From Saprospirales bacterium (GTDB lineage: Bacteria; Bacteroidota; Bacteroidia; Chitinophagales; JADIYW01): a stretch of 39,567 nt of DNA. The number at the start of each line of letters is the position of its first letter. Position 1 is the stretch's first letter. Location of the stretch: positions 1-39,567 of the forward strand of contig JADJSS010000043.1 of NCBI GenBank assembly GCA_016711605.1, in the 5' to 3' direction. A program made the position numbers and the translations under genes. The notes beneath the pieces were generated by a model, which did no database searches, was not told where the DNA came from, and worked only from the letters and a program-made list of their open reading frames with translations. Positions 1-9,664 of this stretch are shown piece by piece.

Positions 1-1396
1 AAATCAGCTTAACTGGCAATCAATTTTATTTGTCACACTACATATAGATAATAGAAATAACAATGGAACAAATGACATTAACGACACACTTTGCCATGAT
101 GGATTAATTGGAAATAACGAATTACAATAACTCATCAATTGATTAACACCATAAATAATGGAACATTCAGTAAGATTGTGGGGCAATGGTACTTACACTT
201 CTAAACCTAATTGTTGTGCAACCAACAACTCAAATACTATACTAATCAATCTCAAACATACACACAACTGTTTCGACAGCACAAATGAAACAGATTCTAT
301 TACTTTTCGTTTAACACCAAAACCGAACATTCAAGATTTGCAAGTTAGCATAGTTCCAATTACAATTGCACGACCTGGTTTTAATTCATCTTATAAGATT
401 ATTGCAAAAAATGTTGGCACTAAAATGATGTATTTACCAATGGTAAAATTTATTAAAGATTTTGCAAACATTTACGGATTCAACAACGTATGCTTTTGAT
501 GCTGATACTTTATTTTGGCAAATCGATTCCTTGAGTTTATTGAACAACGGAAATTGTTGTTTCTGTTTTAAATGCAATACCACCAACTTTAAATGCAAAC
601 GATACCTTTCATTTAGCTGCTATTATTTATCCATTTGAAAACGATTCTTTCGCGCAAGATAATTATGCTTCGTTAAATCAAATCGTTCGTAATTCAGTTG
701 ATCCAAAATGACAAAATTGAAACGCATGGTGGAACTATTCCATACAGCGCAATTCAAAATCGTGATTATTTATATTATACGATTCGATTCCAAAATACCG
801 GCAACAGTTATGCGTCTCGTGTAGTAATTACGGATACTTTGACTGAAAATGTAGATGCGTCAACATTAGAATTTATCATCAAGTTGTACCATTTGTGATG
901 AATGTTGTTGACAGAAAATACATTACTTGGACAGCAACAAATACGTATTTACCAGACAGCACTTCAGATGAAGCAAATTCGCATGGTTATATTTCATTCA
1001 GAATAAAACCAAAACGGTTTGTTCCAAGCGATGAAATCACCAATCGTTAAGCATTGTGTTTGATTATAATGCAGCTATTTTAACCAACACATGCACAACT
1101 AATATCATTGAGCAACGCATTTTATCTGTAAAAAATAATGAGATTAAATCCATCCATTTATTTCCAAATCCAACCAATGGAAATGTGCAGTTGAATATGA
1201 ATTTATTGCAAAATAAAAATTACACCTTGCGCATTATTGACATCAACGGAAATCTTTTATCGAATGAAAATTAAAAGGAAATGCTGGTGAAAATAATGTA
1301 TCAATTGATTTAAGCAATTACGCAAATGGCTTGTATTTTATACAAGTCTCAGACGAAACAGGAAATTTATTTTATGGAAAAGTAGTGAAGCAATAA
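1..1396 (+). pseudogene. T9SS-sorted surface protein, copy 1 (5' truncated, frames broken)
   Basis: This is the 3' part of a secreted protein; its start lies before the window. Pieces are readable in several frames (about 158-499, 698-898 and 1056-1274). The order is a beta-rich repeat region, a DUF11-like domain (YYTIRFQNTGNSYASRVVI) and a T9SS type A C-terminal sorting domain beginning at IHLFPNPTNGNVQLN. Such tails are removed when the protein is exported and anchored by the Bacteroidota type IX system. From about 330 to 1396 it is nearly identical in DNA to 2990-4083 of the next gene, so the two are tandem paralogues. Several one-base differences from copy 2 break the frame here. Copy 2 is intact over the same stretch, so this copy is either decaying or badly sequenced. 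No enzymatic domain is visible and the ligand is unknown. Confidence 0.75.
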
Positions 1397-1407
1397 AAAT
1401 AGACTTT

Positions 1408-4083
1408 ATGAAAAATTTTAAACGAATTGTAATACTTATTTTTTGCTTGTTTTCAATAAAAGCAAATGCGCAGTTAACTGCATGGACAAAAAATATTGAA
1501 ACCGAAATACAACACAATGGATATATTGGTTTCTATGAAGCAAAAAATATTTGTTCTATTAAAACTACAGATAATTCGATTATTAGCGTGTTTAACTTTA
1601 AAGAAAACGACAATGAATACTTCAATAAAAAACAATTTAGATATGATAGCGTAGCCATTTCTAAAGTAGATTTTAATGGTAATATTATTTGGATAAAAAA
1701 ATACAGCATTCCAAACAGTGGTAGAATCGAAGATGTTTGCGAATGAATAATGGTTGCGTTGCACTTTGTGGTGTCTCTGGTACAAATAATGTATTTTATA
1801 AGTTAGATGCAAATGGAAATATCGTTTTCTCTAAATTATATACAAATCCACAAGGAAATTTTTTCTTTAAAAAAATCAAACAAACACAAACTGGTGGATT
1901 CTCTATCGCAAGTTTAAGACATAATTATTCACATCGAGAATTAATTAGTGCATTTGAGTATTTATACTATTACAATTCCGATTATACTGTTGGCTGTATT
2001 GATAGCATTGGAAATGTATTATGGAATAAAAATGCAGCAACTGTTGTCACAAAATCATTGTTTGAAACAAAGTATGATCAATTAGAATACTATATAAATT
2101 ATGATTTTCACCATTGCTAAAACAAACAATCGGACTTGATAAGTATAGCAATATTACGCGATTTATGAACCAACTACAAACAATGAAAATGATAATTATA
2201 TCACTTTTTCAATATGATGATTTAGGTAATAGTATTCAAGGACAGGCATTAAATACCAACCAAAATACCACTTATGATGAAACTATTTTATTTTATAAAC
2301 AGCTAAATAACCAGATTTTGTTTACAAACATTGTTTTTTTTTTCAATTTATTTAGTTTATACTTAAGATCCGATGCAAGTGGAAATAATATTGACACATT
2401 TCAAAATTCAGTTATAAAACCAATTAATCATTATTCCAAGTTACCAGATTTAATTTACCATCAAAGCAAAGACAGTTCATCATTGCATTTTTACTGGTGA
2501 TCAATATACGACTGGTTCGATTTCAGAGTCAGTAAAAAACAATAAGAACATGAATTTGAATGGACAAACCAATATGCGTTAACAAATCCTCTACTAATTT
2601 CACAAACACCGATTCCTAAATATTATTAACTACAACAAGTGAAAATATTTCAAATGGAAAACAAATACGGCTTTTAATTTACAAAAGTCTTTAACAAATC
2701 GAATTCATTATTTTACAAAGGGTACGTAGATATCAACAAAATAATATTTTTGATGGAAACGATTATTATTATAAAGACGCTTCTATCGAATTATCAAATG
2801 CTGATTCAATTATTACTTTTCCTTTAAAAAATGATGGAACGTTGAATATTTTTGTAAGAAATGGAACATACAAATCCAAAATTATTTCTTTCAATCAACT
2901 ATTAAGATATTACACAATTTTTCCTGATTCAACTACAACTTATTTTCCCACAGAAAATGGTACTTGTGATACAATTATTTTCAGACTTGTACCAATTAAT
3001 AACATTCAAGATTTACAAGCAGGAATAGTTCCAATTACAATTGCACGACCTGGTTTTAATCAAGTTATATGTTTATTTTAGCAAAAATGTTGGCACCAAA
3101 ATGACTATATTTACCAATGTTGAAATTTATTAAAGATTCATTGCAAACATTTACGGATTCAACAACCGTCAAGCTTTTGATGCTGATACTTTATTTTGGC
3201 AAATCGATTCCTTGAGTTTATTGGAACAACGATAAATTATTGTTTCTTTTTAAATGCAATTCCACCAACCTTAAATGCAAACGACACCTTGCATTTAGCT
3301 GCTATTATTTATCCAATAGAAAACGATTCTTTTTCGCAAGATAATTATGCTTCGTTAAATCAAATCGTTCGTAATTCAGTTGATCCAAATGACAAAATAG
3401 AAACGCATGGTGGAACTATTCCGTACAGTGCTGTACAAAATCGTGACTACTTATATTATACGATTCGCTTTCAAAATACAGGAAACAGTTATGCGACACG
3501 TATAGTAATTACGGATACTTTGACCGAAAATGTAGATGCATCAACATTAGAATTTTTATCATCAAGTGTTCCATTTGTAATGAATGTTGTTGACAGAAAA
3601 CACATTACTTGGACAGCAGCAAATACGTATTTACCAGACAGCATTGCTGATGAAGCCAATTCGCATGGTTATATTTCATTCAGAATAAAACCAAAAGCTG
3701 GTCTGTTGCCAAGCGATGAAATCACCAACAGAGCAAGTATTGTGTTTGATTACAATGCAGCTATCTTAACCAACACTTGCACCACAAATATTATTGAACA
3801 ACGCATTTTATCTGTAAAAAATAATGAGATAAAATCCATCCATTTATTTCCAAATCCAACCAATGGAAATGTGCAACTGAACATGAATTTATTACAAAAT
3901 AAAAATTACACCTTGCGCATTATTGACATCAACGGAAATCTTTTATCGAATGAAAATTTAAAAGGAAATGCTGGTGAAAATAATGTATCAATTGATTTAA
4001 GTACTTACGCAAATGGCTTGTATTTTATACAAGTTTCAGACGAAACAGGAAATTTATTTTATGGAAAAGTAGTGAAGCAATAA
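1408..4083 (+). pseudogene. T9SS-sorted surface protein, copy 2 (N-terminal half frame-broken)
   Basis: A signal peptide opens the gene (MKNFKRIVILIFCLFSIKANAQ-like, cleavage after NAQ). The reading frame then jumps at about 1740, 2115 and 2500-2840, and again around 3080-3200. The N-terminal half contains phrases such as KLDANGNIVFSKLY and DSIGNVLWNKN, typical of Bacteroidota beta-propeller or repeat adhesins. The last 295 codons (3196-4083) are open. They contain the DUF11-like segment (YYTIRFQNTGNSYATRIVI) and a complete T9SS type A sorting domain ending in GKVVKQ. With the frame restored it would be roughly 890 residues. It starts 11 bases after copy 1 ends, consistent with tandem duplication. 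It is probably cell-surface or secreted; adhesion or carbohydrate binding is only a guess. Confidence 0.75.
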
Positions 4084-4127
4084 AAATTAAAAACAATCGT
4101 ACTACAATAATCGTGGCACATAAGTTT

Positions 4128-4612
4128 TTAATTCAGTGCTATCAAATCATTTATTAATTTTTTCACTTGCTCGTAAACTGCTTTATTTTCCAGCATCGAA
4201 CGTTGTATTACAGCTTTATTTTGTTTGGTTTTTATATACAACATTACTTGTCCGGAAATATTGGTTTCATTCAGTGAAATAATTTCTTTAATTGGAATTA
4301 CGGATTCTTTTTTTGAATACCAACTGGTGGAATTCTGATTTCAGTTTCAGTGAAAACTAAGTATTTTGGATTGCGTGAAGAAACTATTCCTAGTGTTCCA
4401 AAGATTACACCAATAGCTGCAAATGCAGATAAAACATAGTAAAAAATAGTTGCAGATGATACGCTTAACTTTATGATTTCTTCAATAATTAAACCTCTGT
4501 CGTTATTACTTGCTTTATGAAACAAAGCAATCGCACAAACAGTAAAGAAGACAATTGCTAGTGCTAGTGATTTCCATTTTGGTTTATAAACAAATGTAAT
4601 TTCTTTTTCCAT
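4128..4612 (-). CDS. Small two-helix membrane protein, STM3941-like (one-base frameshift)
   Basis: As written the frame starts at 4612 and stops at 4298 after 104 residues. Adding one A to the seven-base A run (plus-strand T run 4308-4314) continues the protein as KKESVIPIKEIISLNET and on to a stop at 4128, giving about 160 residues. There are two hydrophobic helices near residues 15-31 and 55-78, then a soluble tail containing NPKYLVFTETEIRIPP. Length, two helices and the PIKEI tail resemble the STM3941 family of unknown function, but I assign this by memory of the family only. It sits 12 bases downstream of era on the same strand and converges with the T9SS gene. The break is most likely a sequence error. 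Confidence 0.65.
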
Positions 4613-4624
4613 AATTGAGCATAA

Positions 4625-5506
4625 TTATTCTTTATAACCAAACTTACGCAACATACTTTCATTGTTACGCCAATTATCAGCAACACGTACATGTGTTTCT
4701 AAAAATATTTTTTTTGCGAAAAACTTTTCTAAATCTACACGCGCCTGAGAGCCAACGCGTTTTAACATTTCACCACCTTTTCCAATTAAAATTGGTTTTT
4801 GGCTTTCACGTTCTACATAAATATCTACAGATATACGAATAATAGTTTCATCTTCCTGAAAATGCATGCAAACAACTTCACAACTATAAGGAATTTCTTG
4901 TTTGTAATTCATCAATATTTTTTCACGAATAACTTCTGTTACAAAAAAACGTTCTGGTTTATCTGTCCATTCTTCTTTATCAAAATAAGGTGGACTTTCT
5001 GGCAAACTATCTACCAAATGTTTCATCACCAAATCTGTGTTTAAATTTAATTTAGCAGAAAATGGAATTACAATTGCAGCTGGAAAATCAGCTATCCAAA
5101 TAGCTAATTGTTCCTCAATTTCTTCCTGCATAGCCAAATCAATTTTGTTAACCAACAACAAAACAGGCACATTCATTTTTTTTATTTTCTCGTATTCTTC
5201 TGGCTGATTTTCTGGTTTATCACCAATTTGAACAACAAAAATAAACGCATCTGCATCTTCCAATGAATTTCGAACAAAATCCATCATCGATTCTTGCATT
5301 TTATATGCTGGTTTTATAATTCCAGGTAAGTCAGAAAAAATTATTTGATAATCATCGCTGTTTAAAATACCTAAAATACGATGTCGTGTAGTTTGCGCTT
5401 TGGATGTAACAATGGAAACTCGTTCACCAACAATTGCATTGGTTAATGTAGATTTTCCAACGTTTGGTTTGCCTAAAATATTAATGTATCCTGCTTTGTG
5501 GCTCAT
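4625..5506 (-). CDS. era: GTPase Era
   Basis: Era is a GTP-binding 16S rRNA assembly factor that matures the 30S subunit. The 293-residue protein has the usual length. The G domain shows G1 GKPNVGKS at residues 12-19, G3 DLPG at 59-62 and G4 NKID at 120-123. The effector region carries the QTTRHRILGI signature of Era. The C-terminal KH domain that binds the 3' end of 16S rRNA is present, with the loop IGKGGEMLKRVG followed by LETHVRVADNWR. The start MSHKAGYINILGKPNVGKS is the normal family N-terminus. It lies downstream of the initiator tRNA-Met and its terminator, and just upstream of the small membrane protein. Confidence 0.98.
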   Translation of the reverse strand: MSHKAGYINILGKPNVGKSTLTNAIVGERVSIVTSKAQTTRHRILGILNSDDYQIIFSDLPGIIKPAYKMQESMMDFVRNSLEDADAFIFVVQIGDKPENQPEEYEKIKKMNVPVLLLVNKIDLAMQEEIEEQLAIWIADFPAAIVIPFSAKLNLNTDLVMKHLVDSLPESPPYFDKEEWTDKPERFFVTEVIREKILMNYKQEIPYSCEVVCMHFQEDETIIRISVDIYVERESQKPILIGKGGEMLKRVGSQARVDLEKFFAKKIFLETHVRVADNWRNNESMLRKFGYKE

Positions 5507-5572
5507 AAGAAGATGATCTAAATTATTAAAAATCCGTTTAGTTAAGTAAATAAAAAGTATAAAAATAAGAAT

Positions 5573-5609
5573 AAAAAAGGTTCTCTAAGAAGAGAACCTT
5601 TTAATTTTT
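5573..5609 (-). terminator. Rho-independent terminator after tRNA-fMet
   Basis: A 10-bp perfect stem (AAGGTTCTCT / AGAGAACCTT) with a 4-base loop spans 5577-5600. On the minus strand it is followed by six T residues, so it would end the initiator tRNA transcript before era. On the plus strand it is followed by TTAATTTTT, so it may act in both directions. Confidence 0.75.
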
Positions 5610-5610
5610 G

Positions 5611-5683
<73 letters not shown>

Positions 5684-5760
5684 ATGTGGTGCAAAATTAC
5701 ACTCTTTTATTTGTAAAACAACATTAATTTTGAGTAAAGAAAAACGACTTATCCGTATTG

Positions 5761-6372
5761 TCAATTGTAATAACCATTCATTATAGAGTCAAAAACGTGT
5801 TTGAGTGAATCTAAATTTGATTTTAATAACGTAGAATCATGTGTTTCTGACAAATCTAAATTTAATGATTGGTAAAATTCTTTGTCAAAATTTTTAGGTT
5901 CAGATTCTTGTTTTGTTTCTATATAATTATAATTTTCTGATGAAGTAGTTGGTTGGTAATTGACAAAAGAATAAGCAATTAAAATAAAAAAGAACAAAAA
6001 TAAAACGCCTAAAAAAGCTACTTTAATTTCTATATGATCAACTTCTCTTGGTGTTGCTTTTGCCAATGGTTGTTTAGGAATTGAATGAATATCAAAGATA
6101 TTATCTTTTGTAAAAGGTATAGGATTCACTGGTGGAACTACTGTAGCTTTTGGCTTCAGAAAATCGTTGTAATCTGCATGATAAATGATGCGTTTATTTT
6201 CATCAGAAAGCACTGCATACGCTTCATTAATTTCTTTAAATTTTTCTTCAAAATAGGCATTGCCATTATTTTTATCAGGATGATATTTTCGCGCTAACTG
6301 ATAATACGCTTTTTTAATATCGGCTGGTGAAGCACCGAAATAAAGGTTTAATATGGCGTAATAATTTTTCAA
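5761..6372 (-). CDS. J-domain protein with one transmembrane helix
   Basis: The N-terminal 65 residues are a J domain with the diagnostic HPD at residues 31-33 in KYHPDKNNGNAYFEEKFKEI. J domains stimulate the ATPase of DnaK-type Hsp70 chaperones. A proline-rich linker follows (about 72-90), then a single hydrophobic helix at about 117-137 (FLGVLFLFFFILIAYSF), and a tail of about 65 residues with no recognisable domain. There is no Gly/Phe region or zinc-finger domain, so this is not DnaJ itself but a membrane-tethered class C J protein. It lies about 60 bases downstream of the E1 gene on the same strand. Confidence 0.9.
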   Translation of the reverse strand: MKNYYAILNLYFGASPADIKKAYYQLARKYHPDKNNGNAYFEEKFKEINEAYAVLSDENKRIIYHADYNDFLKPKATVVPPVNPIPFTKDNIFDIHSIPKQPLAKATPREVDHIEIKVAFLGVLFLFFFILIAYSFVNYQPTTSSENYNYIETKQESEPKNFDKEFYQSLNLDLSETHDSTLLKSNLDSLKHVFDSIMNGYYN

Positions 6373-6434
6373 ATCAGATTACACTAAAACGTGTTGTTTT
6401 TGATTTTATTTCAAACAGAAAAATTCATTATCAA

Positions 6435-8870
6435 TTAATACAACTCAGGAAATTTTCTCGGATTTGATTCGTGCATCATTTTATTAATACATTTGAAAAT
6501 ATCTTCTGGATTTGGTTTTGAGAAATAATCGCCATCCGTACCAAAAGAAGAACGATGTTCCTTTGCTGTAAGTGTTACTGGCTCACAATCTAAATATCTG
6601 AATATAGATTCTTTTTCTAAAACTTGCTGCAACATATAGGCAGTGCCTCCACCTGGATAATCTTCATCTAAGAAAACAACTCGATTTGTTTTGCGAATAG
6701 AATCACCAATGATGTTATAAATATCAAATGGCAATAAGGTTTGCACATCAATTAACTCAACAGAAATACCAACTGCATTTAGATTTTCAATAGCTTCTTG
6801 CGCCACACGCACGCACGAACCATACGTCACCAGTGTAACATCATTTCCTTTTATTAAAATTTCTGGAACACCTAACGGCACTGTGAAATCACCAGCATTT
6901 ATTGGCATTTTCTCTTTTAATCTATAACCATTTAAACACTCAATCACCAATGCTGGCTCATCACCTCTTAATAATAAATTATAAAAACCTGCAGCTTGGG
7001 TCATATTTCGAGGCACACACACATGCATACCACGCAACGAACCTAATATCATTTGTATAGGTGAACCAGAATGCCAAATTCCTTCTAATCGATGACCGCG
7101 CGTACGCACAATCAACGGCGCTTTTTGTCCACCTTTTGTTCTGTATGATAAACATGCCAAGTCATCTGATAATGGTTGCAAACCGTACAATAAATAATCT
7201 AAATATTGTATTTCTGCTATTGGTCGCAAACCACGCATTGCCAAACCTATTCCTTCACCCATAATCGATGCCTCGCGAATTCCACAATCGTAAATTCTAT
7301 CTTTTCCATATTTTGTTTGCAAGCCAGCAAATGCCTGGTTTACATCGCCAATAAAACCAACATCTTCACCAAAAGCCAATATTTTTTTATCGCGTTCAAA
7401 GTTGGCATCAAAACATGCATTTAGTACTTGATAACCACTTACTACAGATGGCTTTTCTTCATACTGAGCGGCAATAATAGGCAATTTTAAAGGTGACAAT
7501 GAGGAATTAGAATGCTGATAAGAACTGTATCTTTCTTCATTAATCTGCAATTGCTCTGCTCGCCAATTTCGTAAGGCATCAATTGCATTATTTTTTTCAT
7601 CTTTCGTTAAAATCAGCACATCAGTTACTACTTTGAAAACATCGCGACGCATTGGATCAATCGCATTCAACAATTCATTTTCTTTTTCCTGTAAAATATC
7701 TTTTAAGTTAGATTGCACTGCAATTTTCCTGAACAAATCTATCACTTCTTTTATTTCATCTAAAATTGGTTGATGGAATTTATTCCATGAAATTTTCTTT
7801 TGATCTGCGACTATTTTTTTAGCATCACTTTCAATTTTATCAATTTCATCTTGCGTAGCAATTTTATTTTCTAAGATCCATTGTTTGAATTTATAATTAC
7901 AATCGTGTTCTTTTTCCCATTGCAACCTTTCTGCACTTTTATACCGTTCGTGCGATCCAGAAGTTGAATGTCCTTGCGGTTGCGTTAATTCTTCTACATG
8001 CACAATAGCTGGAATATGCGTTTTGCGTGTTTTATCAGCAGCCATTTTGTAGGTTGCTACCAATTGCGGATAATTCCATCCTTTCACTACATAAATATCG
8101 TAGCCATTTCCTTTTTCATCGCGTTGAAAACCTTTCAACACTTCAGAAATACTGCTTTTGGTAGTTTGTAATTTTTTGGGAACCGAAATACCATAACCAT
8201 CGTCCCAAATAGAAACAATTAATGGCACTTGCAATACACCACCAGCATTGATGACTTCCCAAAATAAACCTTCAGAAGTAGAGGCATCGCCAATAGTTGC
8301 GAAACAAATTTCGTTTCCATTAATACTAAAATTATTTTCGCCAATACTATCTTGTAATGCTCTATATTTTTTGGAAGCCATTGCCAAACCTAATGCTCGA
8401 ATCATTTGCGATGCAGTTGGTGAATTGTCGGCTGCTGAATTTTTTTGTTTTGTAAGATTTTTCCAGGAACCATCTGGATGCAAATTTCTTGTTGCAAAAT
8501 GGTTATTCATTTGTCGTCCACCAGAATGTGGATCTTCTTCTAACGAAGGATTAGCGTATAATTGTCCAAATAATTGCTCCACTGTAACAATTCCAGTTGC
8601 CAATGCAAATGTTTGATCGCGATAATAGCCAGCACGAAAATCGCCATTCTCAAATACTTTTGCCAAAGCAATTTGCGGTAATTCTTTTCCATCACCAAAA
8701 ATGCCAAACTTTGCTTTACCTGTGAGCACTTCTTTTCTACCAGTCAAACTGACTTCTCTACTTAAACATGCTAAAATATAATCAGTAATTACTTCTGATT
8801 TAAATTCATCAAAAGAAACAGATTGATTTACGCCTGTTGTTAATATTGGTTTGGATTGTTCTATTATCAT
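6435..8870 (-). CDS. Fused alpha/beta E1 of a branched-chain-type 2-oxo acid dehydrogenase
   Basis: The 811-residue protein joins the alpha and beta subunits of a thiamine-diphosphate E1 component that decarboxylates 2-oxo acids and passes the acyl group to E2 lipoate. The alpha half carries the ThDP/Mg motif starting GDASTSEG at residues 194-201, with N208 and WDDGYGIS at about 222-229. A charged, helical linker (about 340-470) follows. The beta half begins near residue 475 with VLAFGEDVG-like sequence (KKILAFGEDVGFIGDV) and contains the beta-subunit transketolase C domain (VELIDVQTLLPFD). The family is usually annotated as 2-oxoisovalerate dehydrogenase, but substrate (branched-chain acids or pyruvate) cannot be decided from sequence alone. 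E2 and E3 are not in this window. It is divergent from the DUF1573 gene. Confidence 0.92.
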   Translation of the reverse strand: MIIEQSKPILTTGVNQSVSFDEFKSEVITDYILACLSREVSLTGRKEVLTGKAKFGIFGDGKELPQIALAKVFENGDFRAGYYRDQTFALATGIVTVEQLFGQLYANPSLEEDPHSGGRQMNNHFATRNLHPDGSWKNLTKQKNSAADNSPTASQMIRALGLAMASKKYRALQDSIGENNFSINGNEICFATIGDASTSEGLFWEVINAGGVLQVPLIVSIWDDGYGISVPKKLQTTKSSISEVLKGFQRDEKGNGYDIYVVKGWNYPQLVATYKMAADKTRKTHIPAIVHVEELTQPQGHSTSGSHERYKSAERLQWEKEHDCNYKFKQWILENKIATQDEIDKIESDAKKIVADQKKISWNKFHQPILDEIKEVIDLFRKIAVQSNLKDILQEKENELLNAIDPMRRDVFKVVTDVLILTKDEKNNAIDALRNWRAEQLQINEERYSSYQHSNSSLSPLKLPIIAAQYEEKPSVVSGYQVLNACFDANFERDKKILAFGEDVGFIGDVNQAFAGLQTKYGKDRIYDCGIREASIMGEGIGLAMRGLRPIAEIQYLDYLLYGLQPLSDDLACLSYRTKGGQKAPLIVRTRGHRLEGIWHSGSPIQMILGSLRGMHVCVPRNMTQAAGFYNLLLRGDEPALVIECLNGYRLKEKMPINAGDFTVPLGVPEILIKGNDVTLVTYGSCVRVAQEAIENLNAVGISVELIDVQTLLPFDIYNIIGDSIRKTNRVVFLDEDYPGGGTAYMLQQVLEKESIFRYLDCEPVTLTAKEHRSSFGTDGDYFSKPNPEDIFKCINKMMHESNPRKFPELY

Positions 8871-9066
8871 AGCATTTGAATACAGAATAAATTTACAACA
8901 AAATTTTTTATTGGAAGTTAAATCTTTCAGTCGAAAAAAAAGATTTTATAAAAATAGAAAAGAACAATACTTTCTATTAACTACATAAGAAACAAAAGCA
9001 TCTTGTTAAAAATTAGTTTAAATATAGTTTTAAGATGTTAATGTGAAGTTAAAATACAAATTAGAC

Positions 9067-9098
9067 TTTGACAATTGGTATAATTTTTGAGTAATTTG
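9067..9098 (+). promoter_or_regulatory. Candidate Bacteroidota promoter for the DUF1573 gene
   Basis: TTTG at 9067-9070 is separated by 21 bases from TAATTTG at 9092-9098, one base short of the TAnnTTTG -7 consensus. The predicted start of transcription is near 9105, giving a leader of about 30 bases before the ATG at 9136. Confidence 0.45.
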
Positions 9099-9135
9099 CA
9101 TACAGGAAATTAATAACTAATTAAAAAACAACTAT

Positions 9136-9567
9136 ATGAAATACGCAATCTTACTATTATCATTTTTCACTTTCACTATTTTATCCAAAGCTGGTGAACC
9201 AGTAAAAGCGGTTAATTTAAAATTTGAAACTATCGAACATGATTTTGGCAACATGCCTCAAGGAAAACCTGTTACTTATGATTTTGTATTTGAAAATACA
9301 GGTAAAGATCCAATTGAATTAGAAAATGTTCAAGCATCTTGTGGTTGCACTACACCAATTTGGACAAAAGAACCAGTTTTAAACAAGAAAAAAGGAACCA
9401 TAAAAGCGCAATACAATATGGCTCGCGAAGGCCTTTTCGATAAAACCATTACAGTTACAGCCAAAAATGGCGAACAAGTTGTTCTACATATCAAAGGTAA
9501 TGCGGTTGCACAAAAACAAGGCGTTGAAGATGCTGATGGCAGCATGATTGGCGGAAAGAATGAATAA
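9136..9567 (+). CDS. DUF1573 domain secreted protein
   Basis: The 143-residue protein begins with a signal peptide (MKYAILLLSFFTFTILSKAG). It consists almost entirely of a DUF1573 Ig-like domain: HDFGNMPQGKPVTYDFVFENTG at the start and ASCGCTTPIW in the middle, the conserved Cys-Gly-Cys motif of the family. The fold resembles ASPM/SPD-2/Hydin domains, and these proteins are periplasmic or outer-membrane-associated in Bacteroidota. The biochemical function is unknown. It appears to be a single-gene transcript, with a promoter candidate upstream and a strong terminator at 9621-9657. Confidence 0.9.
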   Translation: MKYAILLLSFFTFTILSKAGEPVKAVNLKFETIEHDFGNMPQGKPVTYDFVFENTGKDPIELENVQASCGCTTPIWTKEPVLNKKKGTIKAQYNMAREGLFDKTITVTAKNGEQVVLHIKGNAVAQKQGVEDADGSMIGGKNE

Positions 9568-9582
9568 TTTAAATAGCATATA

Positions 9583-9614
9583 ATTTTTCTAAAGCTTTAA
9601 AACTTAGAAAAGTT
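9583..9614. repeat. Imperfect palindrome related to the one at 11772
   Basis: The left arm AATTTTTCTAAAG and the right arm CTTAGAAAAGTT form an imperfect stem-loop after the DUF1573 stop codon. The arm sequence is almost the same as the perfect palindrome at 11772-11804. It may be a weak terminator ahead of the stronger one at 9621. Confidence 0.4.
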
Positions 9615-9620
9615 ATTTAA

Positions 9621-9657
9621 AACTCTGAGTAAATACGCTCAGAGTTTTTTATTTTTG
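9621..9657 (+). terminator. Rho-independent terminator after the DUF1573 gene
   Basis: A perfect 9-bp stem (AACTCTGAG / CTCAGAGTT) with an 8-base loop is followed by TTTTATTTTTG. Its T tract ends only 7 bases before the next ATG at 9665. Confidence 0.85.
9650..9657 (+). promoter_or_regulatory. Possible -7 box of the aminotransferase inside the terminator tail
   Basis: TATTTTTG matches TAnnTTTG exactly and would place the transcript start at or next to the ATG at 9665. No convincing -33 TTG is seen at the right distance, and the match falls in a T-rich tail, so chance is possible. Confidence 0.3.
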
Positions 9658-9664
9658 TTTCCGT

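Noticed and set aside
9068..9084. Sigma-70-like TTGACA and TATAAT
   Set aside because: Only about five bases separate them, and Bacteroidota use different promoter sequences.
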